64,000 bases of DNA from an uncultured Agromyces sp. (GTDB lineage Bacteria > Actinomycetota > Actinomycetes > Actinomycetales > Microbacteriaceae): contig CAJXGN010000001.1 of the NCBI GenBank assembly GCA_913053875.1, positions 248,001-312,000 of the forward strand, in the 5' to 3' direction. Shown here in pieces: positions 17,702 to 26,257 of the stretch. The position numbers and the translations under genes were made by a program. Below the pieces are notes generated by a model. That model was not told where the DNA came from, made no database searches, and saw only the letters and a list, made by a program, of their open reading frames with translations. Every line of letters starts with the position of its first letter. The first letter of the stretch is position 1.

Positions 17702-18874
17702 ATGAAACGCATCCTCAAGGAGCGCGACCGGCTGCTGCGGCGACTGGCGCGCGTGACCGGCATGACCGGTGCACTCGGCGCACTGCTCTGCCTGATGGTG
17801 CCGACCGGCAGCACCCCCGGGTCGCTCGCGTGGGGCATGCTCGGCTGCCTCGCCGTCGCGGCGGCCGTGGGCCTCGCCACGGGCCGCGACGCGGTGGGCT
17901 CGAGCGTGGCCGTCGTGGCATCCGCCGGTGCCGCCGTGGTCGCGATCGCCCTCGTCTCGGGCCGCCTGCACCCGTCGACGGCGACGGCGATCGTGCTGCT
18001 GTCCGGCATCTCGGCGGCATCCGTCTCGTTCATCCTGGTGGTCCGTCCCCGCCTGCGCATCCCGCTCGCGCTGCTCGCAGCGGTCTCGATCAGCCTGGGC
18101 ACGGCCGCGTCGTTCCGGCCGGGCGGCATGCCGGGACTCGCCATGCTGTCGATGTCGCTCACCTGGCTCGGCACGATCGCGATCGCGCTCTGGATCGAGC
18201 GCGCCGTGGCGGTCGCGGTCTCGCGCATCGACGAGGTCGGCGGCGCGCACCGAGCCGAACGGCTCGCGAGCGAGCTCGAGGCGCGGCAGCGGCAGGACGC
18301 GCGGCTGCTGCACGACACCGTGCTCGCCACGCTCAGCCTGCTCGCGCACGCGGGCGTCGGCGTCGCTCCCGAGACGCTGCGGGGGCAGGCGAGGGAGGAT
18401 GCCCGGCTGCTGCGCCAGCTGCGGCTCGACGCGACCGCGTCCAGCCAGGCTGCGAGCACGTTCTTCACCCCGGAGCCGCCCGACGACGACGAGGCGCTCG
18501 GCGCGACGCTCGAGTCGGTCAAGCAGCGGTTCGGGCGCATGGGGCTCGACGTGCACTGGCACGGCACCGGGCAGGTGCTGCTGCCGCGCGAGACGCTCGA
18601 CGCGCTGCTCGGTGCCATGGCCGAGTGCCTCGAGAACGTGCGACGGCACTCGGGCGTCGTCGAGGCCGACGTGACGGTCACCGACGACGCCACGACCGTG
18701 CGTGCGATGGTCACCGACGCCGGGGTCGGGTTCGACGTCGCCGCGGTCGACTCGGAACGCCTGGGCTTCGCCGAGTCGGTCGTCGGCCGCCTGCACGCCG
18801 TCGGCGGACGCGTGCGCCTGTTCTCCTCTCCCGGGTCGGGCACGACCGTCATGCTGGAGGTGCCGAAGCCGTGA
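17702..18874 (+). CDS. Sensor histidine kinase of NarL-type two-component system
   Basis: 390 residues. About five or six hydrophobic spans fill the first 170 residues with little extracytoplasmic sequence. A dimerisation helix with ARLLHDTVLATLSLL gives the phospho-acceptor His204, and a HATPase domain follows (ECLENVRRHSG, DAGVGFD, SSPGSGTTVML). This is the HPK7-like kinase class that pairs with LuxR-type regulators. A GGAGGGCGG ribosome site precedes the ATG. The stop overlaps the next gene (GTGA); the response regulator is third in the unit. Confidence 0.85.
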   Translation: MKRILKERDRLLRRLARVTGMTGALGALLCLMVPTGSTPGSLAWGMLGCLAVAAAVGLATGRDAVGSSVAVVASAGAAVVAIALVSGRLHPSTATAIVLLSGISAASVSFILVVRPRLRIPLALLAAVSISLGTAASFRPGGMPGLAMLSMSLTWLGTIAIALWIERAVAVAVSRIDEVGGAHRAERLASELEARQRQDARLLHDTVLATLSLLAHAGVGVAPETLRGQAREDARLLRQLRLDATASSQAASTFFTPEPPDDDEALGATLESVKQRFGRMGLDVHWHGTGQVLLPRETLDALLGAMAECLENVRRHSGVVEADVTVTDDATTVRAMVTDAGVGFDVAAVDSERLGFAESVVGRLHAVGGRVRLFSSPGSGTTVMLEVPKP

Positions 18875-20115
18875 GCCGACACGCCGCCGTCGCCGACCGA
18901 GCACGCCCGACCGGGCGCGGGTTCCGCCGACCGTCGCGCTCCGCGCGCGCCGCCGACGCCGCGCTCGAGGGCATCGGCGGCGGCCGGCTCGCCGGCGGCC
19001 TCCTCGTCGCCGCGCTGCTGCTCGTGACCATGCACGTGCTGCACTTCGCGGTGCTCGTGCCGTTCTACCCCGACGCGACGGCCTCGGCATGGGCGTGGGT
19101 GGTGCTCTTCGCGGGCACGGCCGCGTCGTGGGCGATCCTCGCGCTGGTGCGCACACGGTGGATCGCACCGTCGGTCATGCTCGCCATCGCCCTCGCGGTG
19201 GTCGTGCTCGACGTGGTGGGCACGCAGGGCGCGCTGTACCTCGGGGTGACGCCGACCGCGGCGCCCGCGATCGGGGCCCTGCTGATGCCCGTCGCCGTGC
19301 TCCGCGACCCGCGCTTCGCCGTCGCCCTCGGCAGCACGGTCGGCGCGATCCTCGCCGTCTGCGCGCTCGCGCAGGCCGAGCAGGCCGGCGTGCAGGCGGT
19401 GGTGGGCGTCGCGAACGCGGGCACGGCCGTGCTCCCGGTCGTGGTGACCGCGCTCGCGTCGTCGGGGCTGCGCCGCATCGTGCGGTTCGAACTCGACCTG
19501 GTGCTCGTGCAGAGCACCGTCGGCACGTCGACGCGCGCGGTCGGCATGTTCGCCTCCGAGGAGCTCGCGCGCCTCGACGACGACGCCGAGCGCCTGCTGG
19601 CCGACGTGGGCGCCGGCCGCGTGCCGCTGCCGCTGACCCGCGACCTCGCGGCCACCGCGGGCTCGCTCGCGACCCGGCTGCGGATGCGGCTCATGGAGGG
19701 CCGCTCCGACACGTGGCTGAAGCACGCGGTCGCCGAGTCGGAGTACCTCGCCGACGCGGTCGACGTGCACGACCCCGACGGGCTCGCGGGCGCGCTCGCG
19801 CAGGGCCAGCGCGATGCGCTCCTGCTCGTCCTCTGGCTGCTCGTGAGCGACCGTTCGCGGGCGGCGGCGATCCCGGTCACGGTACGGCTCGGGCCCGCGA
19901 CGCCGCACGATCCGATGCATCCGCGCCGCACCGCATTCCCCGTCTCGATCGCCGCGCACGGCGTGCCCCGCGGGCGCACCGACCCGTCGACGTGGGAGGC
20001 TGCGGGTATCGTCGGGCCGTTCGAGTCGAGCGTCGCGAACGGTGTCAGAACGATCACGATCGACTGCGCGGTGGAGAATCGGGCCGATACGGGCGACGTC
20101 GGTCTCGTACGATGA
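18871..20115 (+). CDS. Membrane protein of a two-component operon, possible degenerate kinase
   Basis: 414 residues, not recognised. About six hydrophobic spans (residues about 35-210) are followed by a 200-residue cytoplasmic part with helices (SLATRLRMRLMEGRSDTWLK, AQGQRDALLLVLWLLVSD) and a beta-rich tail (GVRTITIDCAVEN). The layout mirrors the kinase before it, but I see no acceptor His and none of the N, G1 or G2 boxes. Its GTG overlaps the kinase stop and the response regulator starts 21 bases later. A modulatory partner of the kinase is my inference. Confidence 0.7.
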   Translation: MSRHAAVADRARPTGRGFRRPSRSARAADAALEGIGGGRLAGGLLVAALLLVTMHVLHFAVLVPFYPDATASAWAWVVLFAGTAASWAILALVRTRWIAPSVMLAIALAVVVLDVVGTQGALYLGVTPTAAPAIGALLMPVAVLRDPRFAVALGSTVGAILAVCALAQAEQAGVQAVVGVANAGTAVLPVVVTALASSGLRRIVRFELDLVLVQSTVGTSTRAVGMFASEELARLDDDAERLLADVGAGRVPLPLTRDLAATAGSLATRLRMRLMEGRSDTWLKHAVAESEYLADAVDVHDPDGLAGALAQGQRDALLLVLWLLVSDRSRAAAIPVTVRLGPATPHDPMHPRRTAFPVSIAAHGVPRGRTDPSTWEAAGIVGPFESSVANGVRTITIDCAVENRADTGDVGLVR

Positions 20116-20136
20116 ATCTCCACGAGAGGAGCACCG

Positions 20137-20784
20137 ATGCCTGAAGCCGAGACGATCCGCCTGGCCGTCGTCGACGACCACCGGATGCTGCTCGGCGCAC
20201 TGAGCGACTGGATCCCTGGTGCCGCCGACGACGTCGACCTGTGCGCGGCCGTCGCCTCCTGGCCCGAGCTGCTCGCGCACCACGAGTTCCCCGTCGACGT
20301 CGTGCTGCTCGACCTCGACCTCAAGGACAACCTGCCGATCTCGCTGAAGATCTCGACGCTCAACACGGCAGGCGTGCGCACCGTGCTCATGAGCGCCTAC
20401 TCCGACCCGGCGGTCGTCCGCGAGGCGCTGCACGCGGGCGCGCTGGGCTACATCGTGAAGAACGAGCCGGTCGAGACGATCGTCGACGCGATCCGCGCCG
20501 CGCAGGCGGGCCAGTCGTTCATCTCGGCCGAGCTCGAGCCCGCGTTGACCGACGACCAGGAGGGCCCGCGCCTGTCGGCCCAGGAGCGACGCGTCATGGC
20601 GCTGTACGGCGCCGGCGAGCCGGTCAAGGCCGTCGCGTTCAAGCTCGGCATCTCGGAGGAGACCGCCAAGAGCTACCTCAAGCGCATCCGCGAGAAGTAC
20701 CGGCTCGCGGGCTACGACGTGGGCACGAAGGTCGCGCTGCGCAAGCGCGCGATCGCCGACGGCATCCTGCTCCAGGGCGACTGA
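20137..20784 (+). CDS. LuxR/NarL-family response regulator
   Basis: 215 residues. Receiver domain: acidic pair VVDDH (13-14), phospho-acceptor Asp59 in VLLDLDL, Ser in the switch position (LMSAYSD) and Lys in VKNEP. C-terminal helix-turn-helix: LSAQERRVMALYGAGEPVKAVA then LGISEETAKSYLKRIREKY. It should be phosphorylated by the kinase two genes upstream and act on DNA. Start ATG with AGAGGAG upstream. The target genes are not evident; the convergent MFS gene is not obviously one. Confidence 0.9.
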   Translation: MPEAETIRLAVVDDHRMLLGALSDWIPGAADDVDLCAAVASWPELLAHHEFPVDVVLLDLDLKDNLPISLKISTLNTAGVRTVLMSAYSDPAVVREALHAGALGYIVKNEPVETIVDAIRAAQAGQSFISAELEPALTDDQEGPRLSAQERRVMALYGAGEPVKAVAFKLGISEETAKSYLKRIREKYRLAGYDVGTKVALRKRAIADGILLQGD

Positions 20785-20802
20785 GCCGCTCGACCCGTCG
20801 AG

Positions 20803-20816
20803 GGCCGGTTCCGGCC
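20803..20816. terminator. Weak hairpin between convergent genes
   Basis: GGCCGG-TT-CCGGCC follows a CTCGAC-CC-GTCGAG repeat in the 36-base gap between the response regulator and MFS stops. Short stems; a tentative terminator. Confidence 0.3.
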
Positions 20817-20820
20817 GCGG

Positions 20821-22098
20821 TCAGGCGTCGTTCGCGACCGCGACCGCGCCGGTCGCGTACGTCAGCACCTGCCCGTTGCGCTGCCGGGAGCGGTCGACCG
20901 CGATGGTCGCCGCGGTGAGCCCGAGCCCGACGATCGTGAAGCCCAGGCCGATCCAGATCGGCGCGACGAAGCCGAGCCCGGCGGCGATCGCGGCGCCGCC
21001 CGCCGCCGCGCCGAGGCTGTTGCCGAGGTTCAGCGCGGAGTGGTTGAGCGCCGCCGCGATCGACTGGCTGTCGCCCGCGACGTCCATGAGCCGCGCCTGG
21101 ATGACCGGCGAGAGCGCGGCCGCGGCCGCACCGACGACGAGGGCGCCGACGATCAGCCCGGGCGGCCACGACGCGACGAGCCCCAGGGCCGCGAGCGCCA
21201 CGGCGAGTGCGACGAAGTAGCCGCGCAGCGAGCGCCGCACGCTGCGGTCGGCGCTCCAGCCGCCGAGCAGGTTGCCGATCGTCATGCCGACGCCGACGAC
21301 CATGAGCACGATGGGCACGGATGCCGCGGGCAGCCCCGCGACGTCGGTGGCCAGCGGCGCGATGTACGTGTACACCGCGAAGAACCCGCCGAAGCCGATC
21401 GAGCCGATGCCGAGCGCCAGCCAGACCTGCACGCGACGGAATGCGCCGAGCTCGCGGCGGATCGACGCCGTGGCGTCGCCGGGCTGCCACGGCACGACCA
21501 GCGCGATCGCGACGAACGTGAGCGCGAAGATCGCAGCGACGGCGAGGTACGCGACGCGCCACGTGGTCTGCTGGCCGAGCCAGGTGATGGCGGGCACCCC
21601 GACCACGTTCGCGATCGTGAGGCCGGAGAGCACGAGCGCGACGCCCCGCGCCCGCTTGCCGGGGCCCATGAGGCTCGCGGCCACGAGCGAGGCGATGCCG
21701 AAGTACGCGCCGTGCGGCACGGCGGAGACGAACCGGGCGACGAGCACGAGCTCGAACGTGGGCAGCAGCGCGGAGGCGACCGTGCCCAGCGTGAACGCGG
21801 TGACGAGCCAGAGCAGCAGCTGCTTGCGCGGCCAGCGGGCGGCCGCCGCGGCGATCGTCGGGGCGCCCACCACCACGCCCAGCGCGTACGCCGAGATCAG
21901 CCAGCCGGCCCGGGCGATGGCCTCCTCCGGTGCGCTCGCGGTCAGTGCGGGCAGGAGGTCGGCGGCGAGTTCGGGCAGCAGGCCCATGGCGACGAACTCG
22001 GTCGCGCCGATGCCGAAGCCGCCCATCGCGAGGGCGAGCAGGGCGAGTCGGATGCGGGCCGGCGACCACGTCGCGGGCCCCGGCGCAACGGGGGTCAC
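20821..22098 (-). CDS. MFS drug/sugar efflux transporter (DHA1-like)
   Basis: 425 residues from the GTG at 22098, twelve predicted spans. Segments typical of the AraJ/YdhP/chloramphenicol-exporter branch are present: GGFGIGATEFVAMGLLPELA, RFVSAVPHGAYFGIASLVAA, GVPAITWLGQQTTWRVAYLA. These proteins extrude sugars or drugs by proton antiport; the substrate is not predictable. A -10 (TAGACT) lies seven bases before the GTG and a perfect 14-bp palindrome lies between -35 and -10, so the gene is probably repressed until an inducer appears. Confidence 0.87.
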   Translation of the reverse strand: MTPVAPGPATWSPARIRLALLALAMGGFGIGATEFVAMGLLPELAADLLPALTASAPEEAIARAGWLISAYALGVVVGAPTIAAAAARWPRKQLLLWLVTAFTLGTVASALLPTFELVLVARFVSAVPHGAYFGIASLVAASLMGPGKRARGVALVLSGLTIANVVGVPAITWLGQQTTWRVAYLAVAAIFALTFVAIALVVPWQPGDATASIRRELGAFRRVQVWLALGIGSIGFGGFFAVYTYIAPLATDVAGLPAASVPIVLMVVGVGMTIGNLLGGWSADRSVRRSLRGYFVALAVALAALGLVASWPPGLIVGALVVGAAAAALSPVIQARLMDVAGDSQSIAAALNHSALNLGNSLGAAAGGAAIAAGLGFVAPIWIGLGFTIVGLGLTAATIAVDRSRQRNGQVLTYATGAVAVANDA

Positions 22099-22105
22099 CT
22101 GCGCG

Positions 22106-22135
22106 AGTCTACGACGGATCGAATCGATTCGACAA
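22106..22135 (-). promoter_or_regulatory. MFS gene promoter with internal palindromic operator
   Basis: On the minus strand: -35 TTGTCG (22130-22135), an 18-base spacer, -10 TAGACT (22106-22111). Between them is the perfect palindrome TCGAATCGATTCGA (22119-22132), overlapping the -35. No TetR or MarR gene is adjacent, so the regulator would be encoded elsewhere. Confidence 0.55.
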
Positions 22136-22172
22136 ACGCGTGCGCGGCGTCGGGCCCCGACGCGCCGGCGTC

Positions 22173-22481
22173 CTACCCGGCGTCCGAGATCGCCTGCTCC
22201 AGGCGCTCGACCTTGCCGTCGAGCTCGCCGGCATAGCCGGGGCGGATGTCGGCCTTCAGCACGAGCGAGACGCGCGACCCGAACGGCGCGACCGCCTCGG
22301 TGGCGCGCTTGACCACCTCGAACACCTCGTCCCAGTCCCCCTCGACCTCGGTGAACATCGACGACGTGCGATTCGGCAGTCCCGACTCGCGAACGACCCG
22401 CACCGCGGCGGCGACCGCATCGTGCACCGACCCGTCTGCGCGCCCCGTCCCGCTCGGCGCGACCGAGAATGCGACCAGCAT
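22173..22481 (-). CDS. Thiamine-binding/DUF77 (MTH1187/YkoF-like) protein
   Basis: 102 residues matching the small MTH1187/YqgV family: MLVAFSVAPSGTG start, DAVAAAVRVVRESGL, SSMFTEVEGDWDEVFEVVKRA and RVSLVLKADIRPGY. Family members have a ferredoxin-like fold and some bind thiamine or its pyrimidine moiety. No thiamine transport gene is nearby, so a role in thiamine is only suggested by family. ATG overlaps the preceding stop by one base (TGATG), so translation is coupled to the glycosyltransferase. Confidence 0.8.
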   Translation of the reverse strand: MLVAFSVAPSGTGRADGSVHDAVAAAVRVVRESGLPNRTSSMFTEVEGDWDEVFEVVKRATEAVAPFGSRVSLVLKADIRPGYAGELDGKVERLEQAISDAG

Positions 22482-23749
22482 CAGGCGACCTCCCGTCCTG
22501 GCATCCCACTCTTCCACACGGCGCGCACCGACCAGCCCAGCACCGCCAGCTCGAGCAGCACCTTGACGCTCAGCACGAGCACGAGCGCCGGGTCGGCGAC
22601 GAGCAGCCGGTCGTACAGCACCGGGTAGAGCACCTGCGTGCACCCCGCGATCGCGGCGACGAGCAGCGCCGGCGGCACGAAGCGCCCCGGACGCAGGCAC
22701 AGGCCGAGCACGACCGGCGCGGCGAGCCACGTGGCGAACTGCGGCGAGCCGACCTTGTTGCACACGAGCAGCACGCTCACCAGCGCGAGCGACAGCGGCG
22801 GCAGCAGCGCGCCGTACGCCGCCCCGCGGCGCACCGACACGACGCCGAGCGCGGCCACGCCCGCGAGCGCGACCGCCATGAGCGGGGTGAGCAGGCCCGC
22901 GACGGCGTCGACGTGCGGCCCCGACACCTGGAACGTGACGAGCTCTCGGTCGAACGAGACCTCCGCCCCGGTCGAGCCGAGGGCGATCGCCCACAGCCAG
23001 GGCACGGCCGCGGGCGCCTCCACCTGGAGGCCGCGCGAGTCCTGCTCCCCGAGGAAGCCGAACACGGCGCCGGCGCCCCCCGCGACCAGGCTCACGGCGA
23101 TCACCGCCCCGGACACGACGAGCGCCACCAGCGCAACGTCGAGCCGGCGCCGGGAGGCCGTGACCAGCGCGATGCCCAGCGCCGCCGGCCAGACCTTGAT
23201 CCAGGCGCCGATCGTCAGCAGCAGTGCCGCCACGCGCGCATGCCGCGCGGCCAGCAGGAGGGCGACGATCGCGATCGGTGCGGTGATCGCATCGATCCGC
23301 CCGAGCGCGACCGGACCGAGGAGCCCGAGGAACGCGAGCCACCACCACGCCGCGAGCCGTCGGGTCGGGGCGAGACGACGGCGGCCGAGCAGCACGGCGA
23401 ACGCGACCGCATCGAGCACGACGACGAGGGCGAACCACGTCGCGAGGTAGTGATCGGGCCCGAACGCGTAGGCGATGGCCATCGGGACGATCGCCAGGAC
23501 CGGGTACACCCACGGCAGGTCGATGCCGACCACGCCGGCACCGTCGATCGCCCGCTGCACCCAGTCGAGGTAGGCGGAGGACACGTCGTGGAAGACGCTG
23601 CCGCGCACCCGCAGTCCGATCGCGATGACGACGGTGTGGACGAGGGCGAAGCCCGCCCAGAGCGCGGCGCGCCCGCCGAGCACCCGTTCGAGTCGGCCAC
23701 GGGCGGTCGCCGGGCGCCCCCGCGGGGTCCGGGCGCCCTCCTCGACCAT
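22481..23749 (-). CDS. GT87-type (DUF2029) membrane glycosyltransferase
   Basis: 422 residues, about ten to twelve spans. Features fit the GT-C fold DUF2029/GT87 family of polyprenol-phosphate-dependent mannosyl/arabinosyl transferases in actinobacteria: an extracytoplasmic loop after the first span (HDVSSAYLDWVQRA), GRIDAITAPIAIVALLLA, LTIGAWIKVWPAAL and CNKVGSPQFATWLAAP. It would add a hexose or pentose to a cell-envelope glycan outside the membrane. A TAGGCT -10 (23757-23762), sharing its TAG with the nnrD stop, lies seven bases before the ATG. Confidence 0.82.
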   Translation of the reverse strand: MVEEGARTPRGRPATARGRLERVLGGRAALWAGFALVHTVVIAIGLRVRGSVFHDVSSAYLDWVQRAIDGAGVVGIDLPWVYPVLAIVPMAIAYAFGPDHYLATWFALVVVLDAVAFAVLLGRRRLAPTRRLAAWWWLAFLGLLGPVALGRIDAITAPIAIVALLLAARHARVAALLLTIGAWIKVWPAALGIALVTASRRRLDVALVALVVSGAVIAVSLVAGGAGAVFGFLGEQDSRGLQVEAPAAVPWLWAIALGSTGAEVSFDRELVTFQVSGPHVDAVAGLLTPLMAVALAGVAALGVVSVRRGAAYGALLPPLSLALVSVLLVCNKVGSPQFATWLAAPVVLGLCLRPGRFVPPALLVAAIAGCTQVLYPVLYDRLLVADPALVLVLSVKVLLELAVLGWSVRAVWKSGMPGREVA

Positions 23750-23759
23750 GGCGGCCAGC

Positions 23760-24611
23760 CTAGCGACGGCCGGCGACGAGCTCCGCGATCACGGCGGGCA
23801 CCGCCTCGGCCACGTCGAGCGCTGCGATCGGACCGCCGCCCGACGCGCGCCGCGCGGCCAGGCCGTGCACGGCAGCGGCCGTCGCCGCGAGCGGCCCCAG
23901 CGTCGAGGCATCCGCTGCCAGCTCCCGGTGGTGGGTCGCGAGCAGGGCACCGAGGATGCCGCCGAGCACGTCGCCCGACCCGGCGGTCGCGAGCCACGGG
24001 GTCGCCAGCTCGACGCGCAGGCGTTCCCCGCCGGGCGCGGCCACGTGCGTGACGGCGCCCTTCAGCAGCACCGCGACGCCCGCGACCTCGGCCGCTCGCA
24101 CCGCCCACTCCCCCGGCCGTGCGGCGACGTCGTCGACCGAGGCCTCGACGCCGCGCCCGTCGAGCAGGCCGACCAGCTCCCGGTGGTGGGGCGTGACCAC
24201 GACCGGCCCCGTGCCGGCCGACGCGAGGTCGAGCGCGCCGGCGTCGACGACCGCGGGCAGGCCGGATGCGAGCGCCTCGCGCAGCTCGCCGGCGAGCACC
24301 CCCGACCGCACCGACGGATCCATGCCCGAGCCGAGCAGCCACGCCTGCACGCGCCCCGCCTGCCCCACGACCTCGGGGCGGCGTGCGAGCACGGCATCGC
24401 GCACGGCGGGCGGGCCGAGGTAGCGGATCATCCCGACGCCGGTGCGCGCCGCCCCCTCGACGCCGAGCACCGCCGCACCCGGATACTCCACGGAGCCGGT
24501 GCGGATGCCGAGCACGCCCCGCCGGTACTTGTCATCGGATGCCTCGGGCATGGCGATCCACTCCGCCGCATCCGCCGCGGTCCAGTCGCGCCAGCCGTCC
24601 TCCGCGCCCAT
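23760..24611 (-). CDS. nnrD: ADP/ATP-dependent NAD(P)H-hydrate dehydratase
   Basis: 283 residues from ATG 24611. Carbohydrate-kinase-like YjeF C-terminal domain: KYRRGVLGIRTGSVEYPGAAVLG, GSGMDP, VVVTPHHRELVGLL and the nucleotide-binding LATAGSGDVLGGILGALLA. It repairs hydrated NADH/NADPH. The epimerase domain (NnrE) that is fused in many bacteria is absent here, so it must be encoded elsewhere. ACGATA (24619-24624; TATCGT on the coding strand) lies seven bases before the ATG, again a leaderless arrangement. Confidence 0.9.
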   Translation of the reverse strand: MGAEDGWRDWTAADAAEWIAMPEASDDKYRRGVLGIRTGSVEYPGAAVLGVEGAARTGVGMIRYLGPPAVRDAVLARRPEVVGQAGRVQAWLLGSGMDPSVRSGVLAGELREALASGLPAVVDAGALDLASAGTGPVVVTPHHRELVGLLDGRGVEASVDDVAARPGEWAVRAAEVAGVAVLLKGAVTHVAAPGGERLRVELATPWLATAGSGDVLGGILGALLATHHRELAADASTLGPLAATAAAVHGLAARRASGGGPIAALDVAEAVPAVIAELVAGRR

Positions 24612-24627
24612 GCGCCCCACGATAGGT

Positions 24628-24644
24628 GCGCCGGGCTCCGGCGC
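24628..24644 (-). terminator. Short hairpin downstream of the Nudix gene
   Basis: GCGCCGG-GCT-CCGGCGC, a perfect 7-bp stem with a three-base loop, lies in the 58-base gap after the Nudix stop and before nnrD. Confidence 0.4.
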
Positions 24645-24669
24645 GCGACACCCCGCCGGTGCGCGCGCG

Positions 24670-25239
24670 TCAGCGGAAGCGGCCGAGGTGGATGCCGGCG
24701 AACGCGAGCGCGGCGATCGTCTCGCCGTCGCTGATCTCGCCCGCGGCGACCATCGCCAGCGCCTCGCCGAAGGGCACCCAGCGCACCTCGTCGATGCCCT
24801 CCTCGCCCTGCGTGGCCCGCGCGTCGGAGTCGGGCGCGAGGCCGCGGGCGAGGAACACGTGCTCCGGGGCATCCGCGATGCCGTTCAGCGCGTCCATGCC
24901 GCCCAGGCGGACCCACTCCGCCGCGGCGAGCCCGGTCTCCTCGGCCAGCTCCCGCTGCGCGGCGACGAGCGGCTCCTCGCCGTCCGACCCGCCCGCGGGC
25001 ACCTCCCACGACCACTTGCCGCCCGGGTAGCGGGCGAGCGACACGAGGCACACCCGTTCGTCGTCGTCCAGCGCCACGACGAACACCGCCGGGTGGCGCA
25101 TCTCGACCACGCCGTACACGCCGCGGCCGTGCGGGCCCTCGACCTGGTCCTCGCGCACCCGGATCCACCGGTTCTCGTACGCGACCCGGGACTCGAGCGC
25201 GCGCCAGGGCAGTGCGCCCCTAGACGCGTCGGGTGGCAT
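24670..25239 (-). CDS. Nudix hydrolase, ADP-ribose pyrophosphatase-like
   Basis: 189 residues. The Nudix box lies in AGGSDGEEPLVAAQRELAEETGL: the RELAEETGL half is perfect, but the leading loop is one residue short of the GX5E spacing. Flanking ARYPGGKWSWEVPAGG and PEHVFLARGL resemble ADP-ribose/nucleoside-diphosphate-sugar pyrophosphatases. The ATG at 25239 overlaps the preceding CBS-protein gene by 20 bases; no later start is available that keeps the conserved N-terminus. Activity is likely but the short loop deserves a check. Confidence 0.82.
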   Translation of the reverse strand: MPPDASRGALPWRALESRVAYENRWIRVREDQVEGPHGRGVYGVVEMRHPAVFVVALDDDERVCLVSLARYPGGKWSWEVPAGGSDGEEPLVAAQRELAEETGLAAAEWVRLGGMDALNGIADAPEHVFLARGLAPDSDARATQGEEGIDEVRWVPFGEALAMVAAGEISDGETIAALAFAGIHLGRFR

Positions 25240-26257
25240 CCTGCACCTCGCCCACGAGCTCCTCGATGATGTCCTCGAGGAACAGCACGCCCGTCGTCGT
25301 GCCCTCGGCGTCGAACGCGCGCGCCAGGTGCGAACCGGTGCGACGCATCGTCGCGAGCGCGTCCTCGAGGTCGGTCTCGGCGTAGATCGACACCAGCTGC
25401 CGCACGAACTTCTGCGGGATGGGCTCGTCGAACTCGTGGTCGTGCAGGTCGATGACGTCCTTCAGGTGCACGTAGCCGGCCGGCTCGCCCGCGGCGTCGC
25501 AGATCACGTAGCGCGAGAAGCCGCGCCGTGCGACCGCGCGCTCGACGTCGCCCGGCGTGCCATCCGGCCCGAGGCTGACCAGCTCGTCGAGCGGCAGGGC
25601 CACGTCGCGCACAACCTTCGTCGTGAACTCGAACGCGGCGCTCAGCGTGCCGCTCGAGTCCTCCAGCACGCCCTCGCGGCGCGACTGGTCGACGATCGTC
25701 TGCACCTCCTCGAGCGTGAACGTGCTGGTCGCCTCGTCCTTCGGCTCGACGCGGCAGAGGCGCACGATGCCGTTCGCCGCCGCGTTCAGCGTCACGATCA
25801 CCGGGCGGAACACGCGCGCCGTGAACACGAGCGGGGGCGCGAGCAGCAGCACGGCCTTGTCGGGCATCGAGAACGACAGGTTCTTCGGCACCATCTCGCC
25901 GAGCACGACGTGCAGGTAGGAGACCAGCACGAGCGCGATCACGAACGCGATGACGCCGATGACCTCCTCCGACCAGCCGGTGAGTGCGAGCGGGACCTCG
26001 AGCAGGTGGTGGATCGCCGGCTCGGAGACGTTCAGGATGAGCAGCGAGCAGATGGTGATGCCGAGCTGGCTCATCGCGAGCATGAGCGTCGCGTGCTCCA
26101 TCGCCCAGAGCGCGGTGCGGGCGCGGCGATGGCCCGCCTCGGCGAGCGGCTCGATCTGCGAGCGTCGTGCGGAGATCACGGCGAACTCCGCGCCGACGAA
26201 GAAGGCGTTGCCGGCCAGCAGCACGACCAGCCAGGCGATTCCGGCCCAATCAGACAT
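25220..26257 (-). CDS. CNNM/CorC-family (hemolysin-like) transporter with CBS domains
   Basis: 345 residues. An N-terminal CNNM/DUF21 membrane domain (GNAFFVGAEFAVISARRSQIEPLA, MSQLGITICSLLILNVSEPA, LVLGEMVPK-like LHVVLGEMVPKNLSF) is followed by two CBS modules (about 200-330). It lacks the C-terminal CorC_HlyC domain that its upstream partner keeps. The family moves or regulates Mg2+ and Co2+; many proteins are mislabelled hemolysins. Its ATG overlaps the partner's stop region by eight bases, so the two are made together. Confidence 0.87.
   Translation of the reverse strand: MSDWAGIAWLVVLLAGNAFFVGAEFAVISARRSQIEPLAEAGHRRARTALWAMEHATLMLAMSQLGITICSLLILNVSEPAIHHLLEVPLALTGWSEEVIGVIAFVIALVLVSYLHVVLGEMVPKNLSFSMPDKAVLLLAPPLVFTARVFRPVIVTLNAAANGIVRLCRVEPKDEATSTFTLEEVQTIVDQSRREGVLEDSSGTLSAAFEFTTKVVRDVALPLDELVSLGPDGTPGDVERAVARRGFSRYVICDAAGEPAGYVHLKDVIDLHDHEFDEPIPQKFVRQLVSIYAETDLEDALATMRRTGSHLARAFDAEGTTTGVLFLEDIIEELVGEVQDATRRV

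Noticed and set aside
17668..20433. 921-codon minus-strand open frame over the two-component genes
   Set aside because: Shadow of three well-supported plus-strand genes; no recognisable domain.
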